64,000 nucleotides of DNA, from positions 12,513 to 76,512 of the forward strand of contig JAEWVR010000041.1 in NCBI GenBank assembly GCA_023459055.1, given 5' to 3'. Position 1 is the stretch's first letter; each line of letters starts with the position of its first letter. The notes beneath the pieces are model-generated. The model saw only the letters and a list, made by a program, of their open reading frames with translations. It was not told the origin of the DNA and made no database searches. This document shows, piece by piece, positions 44,599 to 52,974 of this stretch. The translations under genes were made by a program, and so were the position numbers. This stretch comes from Fibrobacterota bacterium. GTDB taxonomy: Bacteria; Fibrobacterota; Chitinivibrionia; Chitinivibrionales; Chitinispirillaceae.

Positions 44599-44990
44599 TT
44601 GTCTGAAACAAGCTGCCAGTATCCACCGTTGTCGGGACCGATCCGTTTTAGTAAACCCAGCTTTTTTAATTTTTCTAAATTTCGTTCCACAGAACGAATA
44701 GTAATCCCAATTTCTTTCGCCATTTCCGGAGCAGTTATTTCTCTGTTTTTTGCAACTAACCTGATTATTTTATCAGTAGTTTTACCTTCTCTTGTAGATC
44801 CAGCCATATCACCGACGTTATCACTTATTGCTTCACCGTATTGCCTGATTGTTTCCAGTTTAAAGCTCAGTACAACAGAATCGAACTCTATTAAAAATTC
44901 CGGTCTGGTATGATTATAAGCCCTCCAGTTATCTCCATATTCTCAAAATAACGGCAGCGTTGAATTCTTCGCATTGAAAACTCTCTGCTC
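44595..44990 (-). pseudogene. C-terminal remnant of a RecG-like/AlbA_2-type ATP-binding regulator
   Basis: The intact part (44595-44807, 70 codons) is a winged helix: KIIRLVAKNREITAPEMAKE, then IGITIRSVERNLEKLKKLGLL and GGYWQLV. This is the usual C-terminal helix-turn-helix of AlbA_2/HATPase_c_4 regulators. Upstream on the same strand its frame continues with YNHTRPEFLIEFDSVVLSFK, which matches the region before that helix, but stops at a TGA; a neighbouring frame reads RRIQRCRYFENMEITGG, like the residues that should come before. So the gene looks truncated and frameshifted. Nothing of the N-terminal domain is left here. Confidence 0.5.
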
Positions 44991-45145
44991 AACAATTATT
45001 TTACACTAATAAATAAAACGTAACTATTTATTTACATACGCGGTTTTATCGCCGAATTTTCGTCAGAGTATTATTTTTGAGCTAGCGTTTGTTAAGAAAA
45101 TGATTTTCTATAACATACCGCAGAATAAAGACTTAGATACTATCA

Positions 45146-45234
45146 GGAGAGATGCCCGAGTGGTTGATGGGGGCGGTCTCGAAAACCGTTGTGCTGGGTA
45201 ACTGGCACCCAGGGTTCGAATCCCTGTCTCTCCG
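45146..45234 (+). tRNA. tRNA-Ser (anticodon CGA)
   Basis: The 7-bp acceptor stem GGAGAGA (45146-45152) pairs with TCTCTCC (45227-45233), discriminator G. The anticodon loop CTCGAAA gives CGA, the variable arm is long as in class II Ser tRNAs, and the T arm CAGGG-TTCGAAT-CCCTG is canonical. CCA is not encoded. The 3' end is part of a large palindrome. Confidence 0.9.
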
Positions 45235-45290
45235 AAATAAAAAGGTGAACATGGTATTGTACCATGTTCACCTTTTTATTTCGGAGAGAC
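45226..45290 (+). terminator. 31-bp perfect palindrome overlapping the tRNA 3' end
   Basis: Positions 45226-45256 and 45260-45290 are exact reverse complements around TTG. The left arm includes the last nine bases of tRNA-Ser, so the right arm ends in an inverted copy of its acceptor strand (CGGAGAGAC). The inner part (AAAAAGGTGAACATGGTA and its complement, then TTTTTATTT) would terminate tRNA transcription. Confidence 0.8.
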
Positions 45291-45445
45291 TTTCCGTGCA
45301 AGGACCGTTCGACCACCGAACGGAAGTGAGGTAGCGGCGAGGCTTTGGGAGCCAATCCCTTTCCCGCATACCATATTATTAACTAACGCAAAATGTTCCC
45401 TTTGTTATTTCAAATGAACTTTGCATGCAAGGATCATTCGACCAC
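45289..45445 (+). repeat. imperfect direct repeat pair downstream of tRNA-Ser
   Basis: 45289-45316 and 45418-45445 agree at 24 of 28 positions, both ending GCAAGGAyCrTTCGACCAC with y and r marking differences. The first copy continues into the hairpin CCGTTCG-ACCAC-CGAACGG. No gene is seen between 45291 and 45470. Confidence 0.45.
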
Positions 45446-45470
45446 TAAAAGAAAGATTGCTTGTCACTCG

Positions 45471-47051
45471 TCACCTGTCACTCGTCGCTTCCTTACCCGA
45501 GCGAAATGTCTTTATATCACGCGACATATCATCAATATCCTTCCGGATCTGATGTATCTCCGGGGTATTAAGGTTTTCAATTATAGCCAACCGTTTCTCA
45601 AGTTCCTCAATGCGATTTTCAAGACGGTTTGCTTCGGATGTAATCCAATATACCACCTCATTGTGTACTTCTTCATACACCGCATTTCGCATTACTAATT
45701 CCGGAGAAATTTCAGCGGACGTATCAAGAAGATTATCATCAGGATCATCACATGCTGTATTGTCAACATCAATCATCTCCTGTATTTTCTTCTGGCTGTC
45801 TATCATTGTAACTGCTGAGTCTTTTTTATTCATTGCTTTATCAGGTGACAAGCCAACAGAATCAGTAAATAGTACCAGCGGATGCGATCTGGTTTCATCA
45901 TCATGCTCTACATAAATAAGTGAATCGTTATTACATGTTGTTGAATCCGTTTCGTCAGAGGTATCAATAAATATGTGATCCGTATCAATTTTAATTTCAT
46001 AGTCTTCGTTTTTATTATCAATTGTTTTGTTTTCGGACACCACAGTGGATTCTCTTAAATCCGGCATCGACAATTGTATCGTCTCTTCCTCAAAAGGCCT
46101 GCTGCTTACTTTGTATGCTTTCAGTTCTTCAGGATCAATCTCTGGAAGTGTTAACTCCTTTGCTTTCTGTACTTTACGTTTTTTAAGAAGCACATATACT
46201 GCAACAAATAAAAACAAAAGTGACAACAGAAGTGTTACAATGATCGTTACCGGCGCATGCTTTTTTTCTGGTACAGGTTCGAGAAAATCTGATTTGTAAA
46301 CAATCGGTACCGGTGTCGTATCTTTTGCATTTTTTATAACAGTATCAGATCCCGTCAGTTCCTTTTGTTGTAAAGTATCTATATCATTTGACAGACTTGA
46401 AACCGCCTGAATACTATCCTGATTTTGTGTATGAATGATGATATTCGAGATTGATGAAAGTGAAATAGTGTCTGACGTAAATTCACCAATAGTCGAATAT
46501 TTTTGCTTATATACGACCTGACTATTTAGAAACAATCCTACAGATGTTTGCGAATCGACAGTCGCCATCGAAAGTATCCCGGATGGTTTTATTTTTGCAG
46601 TTATCACACCGTTAAACACAGAATCATTCGCAATAATTGGCCATGCCCAAAAGAAGAATGTTGCGCCCGATGAATCACGGGTTGTACCATAATATGATGA
46701 TCTTTTATTTTTTGCATGTAAAAACCACCTCTGGTCTGATACATCTCTCATCTTAAATTCGCCATTATCCGATGAAATCTCATTGATAACCATCCCATTC
46801 GAATTGATACGCATCAGAGTGGCAATTGATGGAATTTTCTTGAGTACCGTTTTAAAGAACGAATTCATGGAATCAACACCCATAGTACCGATCTTTTTCG
46901 TTGATGCAATCCCGCTGAACCGGTCATCCATTTTTCTGATAATCGTTGTAATATCACTTGCATCAGATGCAAATGTATGAAATGGTATAATCAATACTAA
47001 AAGAACATGCCACTTTTTAAAAACCTCGTAAATCAGGAAAAACAGACGCAT
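45471..47051 (-). CDS. membrane protein with Cache-like periplasmic domain and long acidic cytoplasmic tail
   Basis: A 526-residue protein: N-terminal signal or anchor (LLVLIIPFHTFA), a periplasmic part to about 265 that looks Cache/PAS-like (MRINSNGMVINEISS, DQRWFLHAKNKRSSYYGTTRD, FFFWAWPIIAND), one transmembrane helix (VTIIVTLLLSLLFLFVAVYVLL, shown in part), then an Asp/Glu/Ser/Thr-rich cytoplasmic tail ending in a coiled coil (EANRLENRIEELEKRLAI). No kinase, GGDEF or methyl-accepting domain is present, so it may be a sensor that signals through a partner. GGAG 7 nt before the ATG at 47051 decides the start. Confidence 0.65.
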   Translation of the reverse strand: MRLFFLIYEVFKKWHVLLVLIIPFHTFASDASDITTIIRKMDDRFSGIASTKKIGTMGVDSMNSFFKTVLKKIPSIATLMRINSNGMVINEISSDNGEFKMRDVSDQRWFLHAKNKRSSYYGTTRDSSGATFFFWAWPIIANDSVFNGVITAKIKPSGILSMATVDSQTSVGLFLNSQVVYKQKYSTIGEFTSDTISLSSISNIIIHTQNQDSIQAVSSLSNDIDTLQQKELTGSDTVIKNAKDTTPVPIVYKSDFLEPVPEKKHAPVTIIVTLLLSLLFLFVAVYVLLKKRKVQKAKELTLPEIDPEELKAYKVSSRPFEEETIQLSMPDLRESTVVSENKTIDNKNEDYEIKIDTDHIFIDTSDETDSTTCNNDSLIYVEHDDETRSHPLVLFTDSVGLSPDKAMNKKDSAVTMIDSQKKIQEMIDVDNTACDDPDDNLLDTSAEISPELVMRNAVYEEVHNEVVYWITSEANRLENRIEELEKRLAIIENLNTPEIHQIRKDIDDMSRDIKTFRSGKEATSDR

Positions 47052-47316
47052 TGCAACTCCATTAAGAATTATCATACAAGCTACAGTAACTTAGCAACAC
47101 AGTTCACCATAAAGATAAAAAGAATAAATAATGCCATTGGGATTACTACTTCAATGTATCAGGGTTTTGAAAACTTTATGTTGTATCAGGCTAAATATAA
47201 AATCAGGCCAAATAAAAAAAAGTAAAATGTGTACTACACTTACAGGTAATAGTATTTTACTATAAGTAGTGCAGTTGCATTAAGAATGTAAATAAAATCC
47301 ATAAAGGATTCACGCT

Positions 47317-47781
47317 ATGGAAATCGACACAAAAGCACCGGATTTCAGTCTATTCAACGCTGAGAATAAAGAAATTTCACTTAAACAATATATTGGAAAA
47401 TGGGTTGTTTTATACTTTTACCCTAAAGATAACACCTCCGGTTGCACCCGCGAAGCAATCGATTTTTCGAAACTTAATTCAAAATTCTCCAAGGAAAATG
47501 CCGTTATAATTGGTATAAGTCCCGACTCGCAGAAATCACATACCAATTTCATTAACAAGCAATCACTGACCATTGAATTACTTAGTGATCCCGATCATAC
47601 AGTAGCAGAGATGTATGGTGTATGGCAAAAAAAAGAGTTATACGGAAAAAAGTATATGGGTATTGTCCGTTCAACTTTCCTTATTAATCCTGATGGAATT
47701 ATTCGGGAAATCTGGAACAAAGTCAACGTTACACAGCATGCAGAAACTGTTTTTGATACACTTTGTACACTTAAGAGGTAA
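47317..47781 (+). CDS. bcp: thioredoxin-dependent peroxiredoxin, Bcp/PrxQ type
   Basis: A 154-residue peroxidase. The active-site block PKDNTSGCTREAIDF has peroxidatic C43 with T40 and P36. The resolving Cys five residues later, found in E. coli Bcp, is replaced (Ile48), so it would work as a 1-Cys or partner-resolved form. YGKKYMGIVRSTFLINPDGII is typical. AAAGGATTC precedes the ATG. The next gene starts 10 bp after its stop. Confidence 0.88.
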   Translation: MEIDTKAPDFSLFNAENKEISLKQYIGKWVVLYFYPKDNTSGCTREAIDFSKLNSKFSKENAVIIGISPDSQKSHTNFINKQSLTIELLSDPDHTVAEMYGVWQKKELYGKKYMGIVRSTFLINPDGIIREIWNKVNVTQHAETVFDTLCTLKR

Positions 47782-47791
47782 TCAACCAGTT

Positions 47792-48856
47792 ATGTCTTTA
47801 TTTACAAAAACTCCGGAATATAGTCTTAAGTTACCAAAAATCAATTTTGGTAATTTCCCGACACCGCTTCAAAAACTTGACTCTTTGGGCAGGCAGTTTT
47901 CCCGTAACAACCTTTATGTCAAATGTGATAACTGCAGTGGTGACTTATACGGAGGAAACAAAGTAAGGAAGCTTGAGTATCTGCTTGCTGATGCACAAAA
48001 ACAAAAGGCGAAACGTCTAATAACAAGTGGCTTTATTGGTTCGAATCATGCATTGGCAACTGCACTATATGGCATTAAATATGGATTTAATGTTACACTT
48101 ACGTTATTTGGTATACAAAAAGGAGATCACGTTTGTCATAATCTCATCGCGGATTATCAATCAGGTGCCGACATTGTGCACTATGAATCATTCGATCAGT
48201 ATCAACAGGACCTTCCACGACTCCTTAAACAGTATGAGCACCTTGATGGTACTGCACCATATCTCATACCTGCCGGAGGTACATCACCAATCGGAGTAGC
48301 CGGATATGTCAATGCTGCCTTTGAACTAAAAACACAACTTGACACATTAAATATTAGCGAGCCTGTTAAAATTTTTGTCCCTTTCGGCACGATGGGAACT
48401 GTTGCAGGTATTATCATCGGATTAAAGGCATCAGGTATTCATGGCTCTGTCGTTGCAGTGTCTGTTGTCCCCTCTTTTGTTGCAAGCAGAAATGCACTTA
48501 TTGATTTGCTTAATGATAGCATCAGTTTGTTTACATCGTTAGATTCATCATTTTCAACAATGCGGATATGTGATGATGATTATGCGATTGATACTACACA
48601 GTTTGGTGAAGGTTACGGGATAAGTACTGTAAAAACTGATCAGGCAATTGAAATGTTCAAACTACAGGAATCAATTACTCTTGATCCGGTTTACAGCGGA
48701 AAAGCAGCTGCATCATTTATTGATCATATCGAAAACTGCAACAAAAATGATTACTGTATTTTCTGGAATACAAAAAGTTCAGTACCCTTTACACATCAGG
48801 AGAATATAAGACCGCTGCCTGATTGGCTGCTTAAACTGCTTGAACGTTGTAAATAA
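47792..48856 (+). CDS. PLP-dependent D-cysteine desulfhydrase/ACC deaminase family enzyme
   Basis: A 354-residue fold-type II PLP enzyme. The PLP lysine stands in GGNKVRKLEYLL, GFIGSNHALATALYG binds phosphate or substrate carboxylate, and IPAGGTSPIGVAGYVNAAFEL and FVPFGTMGTVAGIIIGLK are family blocks. The relatives deaminate D-cysteine or 1-aminocyclopropane-1-carboxylate; which one cannot be told by eye. The longer frame from 47615 overlaps the peroxiredoxin in another frame, so the ATG at 47792 is right. It is co-transcribed with the peroxiredoxin, which suggests a thiol or sulfur stress role. Confidence 0.78.
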   Translation: MSLFTKTPEYSLKLPKINFGNFPTPLQKLDSLGRQFSRNNLYVKCDNCSGDLYGGNKVRKLEYLLADAQKQKAKRLITSGFIGSNHALATALYGIKYGFNVTLTLFGIQKGDHVCHNLIADYQSGADIVHYESFDQYQQDLPRLLKQYEHLDGTAPYLIPAGGTSPIGVAGYVNAAFELKTQLDTLNISEPVKIFVPFGTMGTVAGIIIGLKASGIHGSVVAVSVVPSFVASRNALIDLLNDSISLFTSLDSSFSTMRICDDDYAIDTTQFGEGYGISTVKTDQAIEMFKLQESITLDPVYSGKAAASFIDHIENCNKNDYCIFWNTKSSVPFTHQENIRPLPDWLLKLLERCK

Positions 48857-48971
48857 GAAACAAACGTTAGTTTTTAATACGTTATGCATGTGCAGTAAAT
48901 ACTTATTCTTTATCGACTCTGTCTTGTAACTATAGATTCATCAATCACATTATTTCCTGATATTGTTATTT

Positions 48972-51671
48972 TTAATGGACTTTTTTCTGTTCGGATGATA
49001 ACAAATCAAGAATTTTCTGGTTCAGCTCTTTTGCATTATATGGTTTGGGCATTGCAGCTGCGAAACCATAGTTGGAATAATTTACCATTACTGGATCATT
49101 GATATACCCGCTTGAAATAATAACCTTAATTTCCGGATCAATTGCAACAAATTCATTAATTATTTCTTTCGGACCCGGTTTACTTGATATCGTAAGATCC
49201 ATAATTACCATTGTAAATGGAAGCTGATTATCAAAGGCGTTTCTGAAATACATAAGTGCTGTTGAGTAATCTTCTGCAAGACATACATCATGACCAAGAT
49301 GCGTTAAAAGCTGACCGGTACTTTGCAACACAACTTTTTCATCATCAATAAATAGTATTTTACATCCCTTACCCTGAGATTCACCAGAATCATCATCAGA
49401 CTCACATGAATCGGTACCTTCAATTGCAGGAAGATAGATAACAAATGTTGTACCGACACCTAACTGTGATGTTACCGCAATATGTCCACCATGCTGTTGT
49501 ATAATAGTGTACGCTGTTGTCAGGCCAAGTCCGCTGCCGTTACTACGGGTAGAGAAATAGGGATCAAAAATTTTCGGAAGTATTTCATCAGGAATTCCGG
49601 AGCCCTGATCGGTAACACTGATTTTAATATAATTTCCAAATGTTAAAGGTAGGGATGGATTAATGCTATCAAGGGTGAAATTTTCTACATTTACAAATAT
49701 CACACCGCCATCAGGCATTGACTGGTCTGCATTCTGAATAATATTGTTAAACACCCGATCGATTTGCCCTCTGTCAACATTTGCTTTCGATAATGTTTCT
49801 GAAATATGAAGTTTATACTCACACCGGGAATCTTTCAGATAAAAACCTATGGAATTTTCTATAAGTTCCTTAATTGATGTTTCCTCTTTATTGATTACTT
49901 CGTTTGTCGCAAATGTAAGCAATTGACGTGTAAGAATGGATGCCTGAAATGCAGCTTTTTCTGCTGTTGTAATCATGGTGTATGTCTCAGATTTACTGTC
50001 AATACCCATTTTTGCCATAAATAAATTGGTGATAATTCCCGTTAACAGATCGTTGAAATCATGTGCAATACCGCTTGCCAGAAGGCTGATTGACTCAAGT
50101 TTTCGTGCCTTAAACTGTTCTTCCTCAAATTGAAACCGTTCGGTGATATCACTAAAAACGATAACATATCCCCTGATATTATCATCTGAATCTTTTATGG
50201 ATACACCCGTTTCGGTAATAATAAACTCTTTACCATCTGCAGACATAAGGAAAGATTGTCTGCCATACAGTGATAAATACGGATTATTTGCAATCTCATG
50301 GAAAATATCATGTTCGTGTACTTTCTTATTGTCAATTTGAACCGGTTTATAGATTGAATCAAGTGAAACACCGATTGCATCATTTTCACTACACCCGATC
50401 ATCTCACAGGCCGCTTTATTAATCAATACCACCGTCCCATGAACATCAACCGTAATCACACCGTCGTCAATTGACTTAAGTGTAATCGCAAGTTTCTCTT
50501 TTTCTTCTGCAAGTTTCTGTTCCGCTACTGTTCTGACAGAAATTTCATGAAGCAACTGAGCGTTGCTCTTTTTAAGTTCAATAGTCCGCTCCTCAATTCG
50601 TTTCTCAAGATCATCATGTGCCTTTTGTAACGTAGCCTTGACTTTTTCCCGCTCGGACATATCTCTTGCAATAAATACGAAACCCCTGAATATATTATTC
50701 TCTTTAAGTACAGACCACGATAACGAAATCGGAATCTGCGTTCCATCCTTTTTCTTGAATGTCGTTTCGATATCTGAAATAAAATCTTTCTTTAATAATG
50801 TGGTCAGTGTAGTGTCCGGGTGTTTTAAACTGCCAATTATTGAGTACAGGTCAGCACCAATCAGATCTGATTCTGAATAATCAAGCATACGGAGGAGTGA
50901 CTTATTTACAATTTCTATTTTATGATCAAGATTTACAACCGCAAGAGCATCTGACATTGTACCAATAATCGTATCTGCAGCTGTTGATGAATCAAGGGAA
51001 AAAAGCCGGTGCCGCCATATCGCCCAACCCACAAACCCTGACATCAACGTAAATGATGTATGAGTCATATCCGGAACATGAATATCAAGTAATGGCAATA
51101 CAAGTTCAGTTACTACACTTGCGAGAAATACTACAAAGATCCCCCAAAGGATATAATGTGCCTGTTTACGCAGTGAATTATTAATCGCATTACGGGAACA
51201 AAGAAACAAAAGGATCATCGAATAAATTACTGTAATTGCGGCCCAGATTTTTGAAGCAAAATATTCTGTTGAATCAGGTATTTCATAACCCCATCCCCAA
51301 GTGTAGTGTGATGGTATATAATCAATTGACACAATGTTAAGTACCGAAAACAATCCAGCCAGCGTATACGTTAAATAAAGTGAGTAACGGAATATTTTTC
51401 TTCGTACATACTTAGAAAATTCAAGTATAAAATGCAGTAGCAAAGGAATTGTGATAGGCCAGAATCCACTTATTGTAATCCAGGTAGCAACCCGATCTGC
51501 AGATTCAGCCTGACGAATCTGAAATTGAGTAAACGACCAGAATGAAAATGCAATGCATAAAACAGAAAACATTATTGTGATTGCACTTTTATGATTTTTT
51601 GAGAATACAAAACAAGCCAGTGCAAAACATATTGTAGCAGAGATAAGTGATGATAGAATATTAACAGTCAT
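48972..51671 (-). CDS. hybrid sensor histidine kinase with 7TM-like N-terminus, two PAS domains and receiver
   Basis: A 899-residue hybrid kinase. Residues 1-240 hold about seven membrane helices of the histidine-kinase N-terminal 7TM type; PAS domains at about 245-360 and 420-530 are joined by a coiled coil (KAHDDLEKRIEERTIELKKS). The phospho-accepting His is near 537 (SGIAHDFNDLLTG), N box NNIIQNADQSM, G boxes DQGSGIP and GSGLGLTTAY. The receiver (about 771-890) has IDDE, phospho-Asp near 825 (VIMDLT) and K in PKPY. AAGGAA before the ATG at 51671 decides the start; the frame is open up to 51767. No DNA-binding regulator is adjacent. Confidence 0.88.
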   Translation of the reverse strand: MTVNILSSLISATICFALACFVFSKNHKSAITIMFSVLCIAFSFWSFTQFQIRQAESADRVATWITISGFWPITIPLLLHFILEFSKYVRRKIFRYSLYLTYTLAGLFSVLNIVSIDYIPSHYTWGWGYEIPDSTEYFASKIWAAITVIYSMILLFLCSRNAINNSLRKQAHYILWGIFVVFLASVVTELVLPLLDIHVPDMTHTSFTLMSGFVGWAIWRHRLFSLDSSTAADTIIGTMSDALAVVNLDHKIEIVNKSLLRMLDYSESDLIGADLYSIIGSLKHPDTTLTTLLKKDFISDIETTFKKKDGTQIPISLSWSVLKENNIFRGFVFIARDMSEREKVKATLQKAHDDLEKRIEERTIELKKSNAQLLHEISVRTVAEQKLAEEKEKLAITLKSIDDGVITVDVHGTVVLINKAACEMIGCSENDAIGVSLDSIYKPVQIDNKKVHEHDIFHEIANNPYLSLYGRQSFLMSADGKEFIITETGVSIKDSDDNIRGYVIVFSDITERFQFEEEQFKARKLESISLLASGIAHDFNDLLTGIITNLFMAKMGIDSKSETYTMITTAEKAAFQASILTRQLLTFATNEVINKEETSIKELIENSIGFYLKDSRCEYKLHISETLSKANVDRGQIDRVFNNIIQNADQSMPDGGVIFVNVENFTLDSINPSLPLTFGNYIKISVTDQGSGIPDEILPKIFDPYFSTRSNGSGLGLTTAYTIIQQHGGHIAVTSQLGVGTTFVIYLPAIEGTDSCESDDDSGESQGKGCKILFIDDEKVVLQSTGQLLTHLGHDVCLAEDYSTALMYFRNAFDNQLPFTMVIMDLTISSKPGPKEIINEFVAIDPEIKVIISSGYINDPVMVNYSNYGFAAAMPKPYNAKELNQKILDLLSSEQKKVH

Positions 51672-52251
51672 ACAGAAATAGATTCCTTTTAGATGTCTGC
51701 GGGCATTAACCATGCATACAAACGCTATTTTCAAATCGGGAATATGATGAAAATACCAAAAAGCCAACTGACTATCTTAAAAAGTTAAGAATTGACTTAG
51801 AAGTAATTCCCTGAATGCATGTGGATAATTTCTTAAAACCATCCATTTATTGAGAATATCATTTTTTTAAAAAACAATCAATACCAAATTTAAAATATCC
51901 TGTTATTATCTCATGAGTTACAGAGAAATACCCCATAGTATGATCTCCAATTGATTACCTTTCATCAATAAACACACAACACGCAGTTTATAATAGAGTA
52001 CTACACCCGTGAGTATTCAATTATCTATTATGATACTCCCGTTAAAATTCCAATTAATCTTTAATAAAATAGTTTTGTTCACGAAATTCTTATGATAAAA
52101 TTAAAGAGCTCGATTCTTTAAAGATTTCAATCGTTTACATTAATTATTTTAATGATCATTGTAAGAGTTATAAAATTAATTGAATCCTACGTTTGAATTC
52201 AAGTCAGGGCAATCGGCAAATAGCATATTTAACCAGATAGAAAAGAGTATC
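51672..52251. other. divergent spacer between kinase and glycan cluster
   Basis: About 580 bp of AT-rich DNA between divergently transcribed genes. It must hold promoters for both, but I see no confident boxes, RNA or repeat. Confidence 0.35.
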
Positions 52252-52974
52252 ATGGGAACACAAATACTGATTATTATTCCAACATATAATGAACGTGAGA
52301 ATATCACTCTTATTATAAGGGAGATACGGAGAGTCGTTCCTGATTGTGATATACTCATTGTCGATGATTCATCACCGGACGGGACTGGTGCCTGTGTTAC
52401 AGAAATTGCTAAAAACACTACAGGAATCCATCTGCTAACCAGATCCAAAAAAGAGGGACTTGGTAAAGCATATATCAGCGGATTCAAATGGGCACTTGAG
52501 CGGGATTATAAATATGTTTTCGAAATGGATGCTGATTTTTCACACGATCCAAAATACCTACCCGATTTCATTGAAGCCATCGCTACTAACGACCTGGTTA
52601 TCGGTTCGCGATATATTTCGGGTGTTAATGTAGTAAACTGGCCAATGTCACGTTTACTACTCAGCTATTTCGCAAATATGGCAACCCGATTTCTGATTGG
52701 TATCCCTGTTAAAGATATCACTGCCGGTTTTAAGTGTTTTAGAAGAGAGGTATTAGAAGCTCTTGATTTTGAGGCCATCTCTTCATCCGGATACTCATTT
52801 CAGATTGAGATTAATTTTTTCGCGTGGAAAAAAGGATTTAAAATTTCTGAAGTTCCCATTGTATTCACCGATCGTCAGCGTGGTGTTTCAAAGATGTCAT
52901 CAAAGATTATTCGTGAAGCCATCTTTTTGCTTTGGAAACTACGGTTTGCAACTCTGTTTCACGGGAATAAATAG
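52252..52974 (+). CDS. polyprenol-phosphate mannosyltransferase-like GT2
   Basis: A 240-residue glycosyltransferase of the dolichol/polyprenol-phosphate mannose synthase type. IIIPTYNERENITLIIREI opens the GT-A fold; VDDSSPDGT (38-45) binds nucleotide, EMDADFSHDP (D93-A-D95) is the metal motif, and DITAGFKCFRREVL and PIVFTDRQRGVSKM are diagnostic. No C-terminal membrane domain is present. It would make a polyprenyl-phospho-sugar donor for GT-C enzymes such as the membrane protein at 55814. The ATG at 52252 fits the family start. Confidence 0.85.
   Translation: MGTQILIIIPTYNERENITLIIREIRRVVPDCDILIVDDSSPDGTGACVTEIAKNTTGIHLLTRSKKEGLGKAYISGFKWALERDYKYVFEMDADFSHDPKYLPDFIEAIATNDLVIGSRYISGVNVVNWPMSRLLLSYFANMATRFLIGIPVKDITAGFKCFRREVLEALDFEAISSSGYSFQIEINFFAWKKGFKISEVPIVFTDRQRGVSKMSSKIIREAIFLLWKLRFATLFHGNK

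Noticed and set aside
45143..45355. ORFs on both strands over tRNA-Ser
   Set aside because: They arise from the 31-bp palindrome and the tRNA itself; their shared peptide (LRNKKVNMV) is just the two arms being read.
47007..47225. 72-codon ORF near the peroxiredoxin
   Set aside because: It overlaps the 5' end of the membrane sensor gene antisense and has no Shine-Dalgarno site or recognisable sequence.
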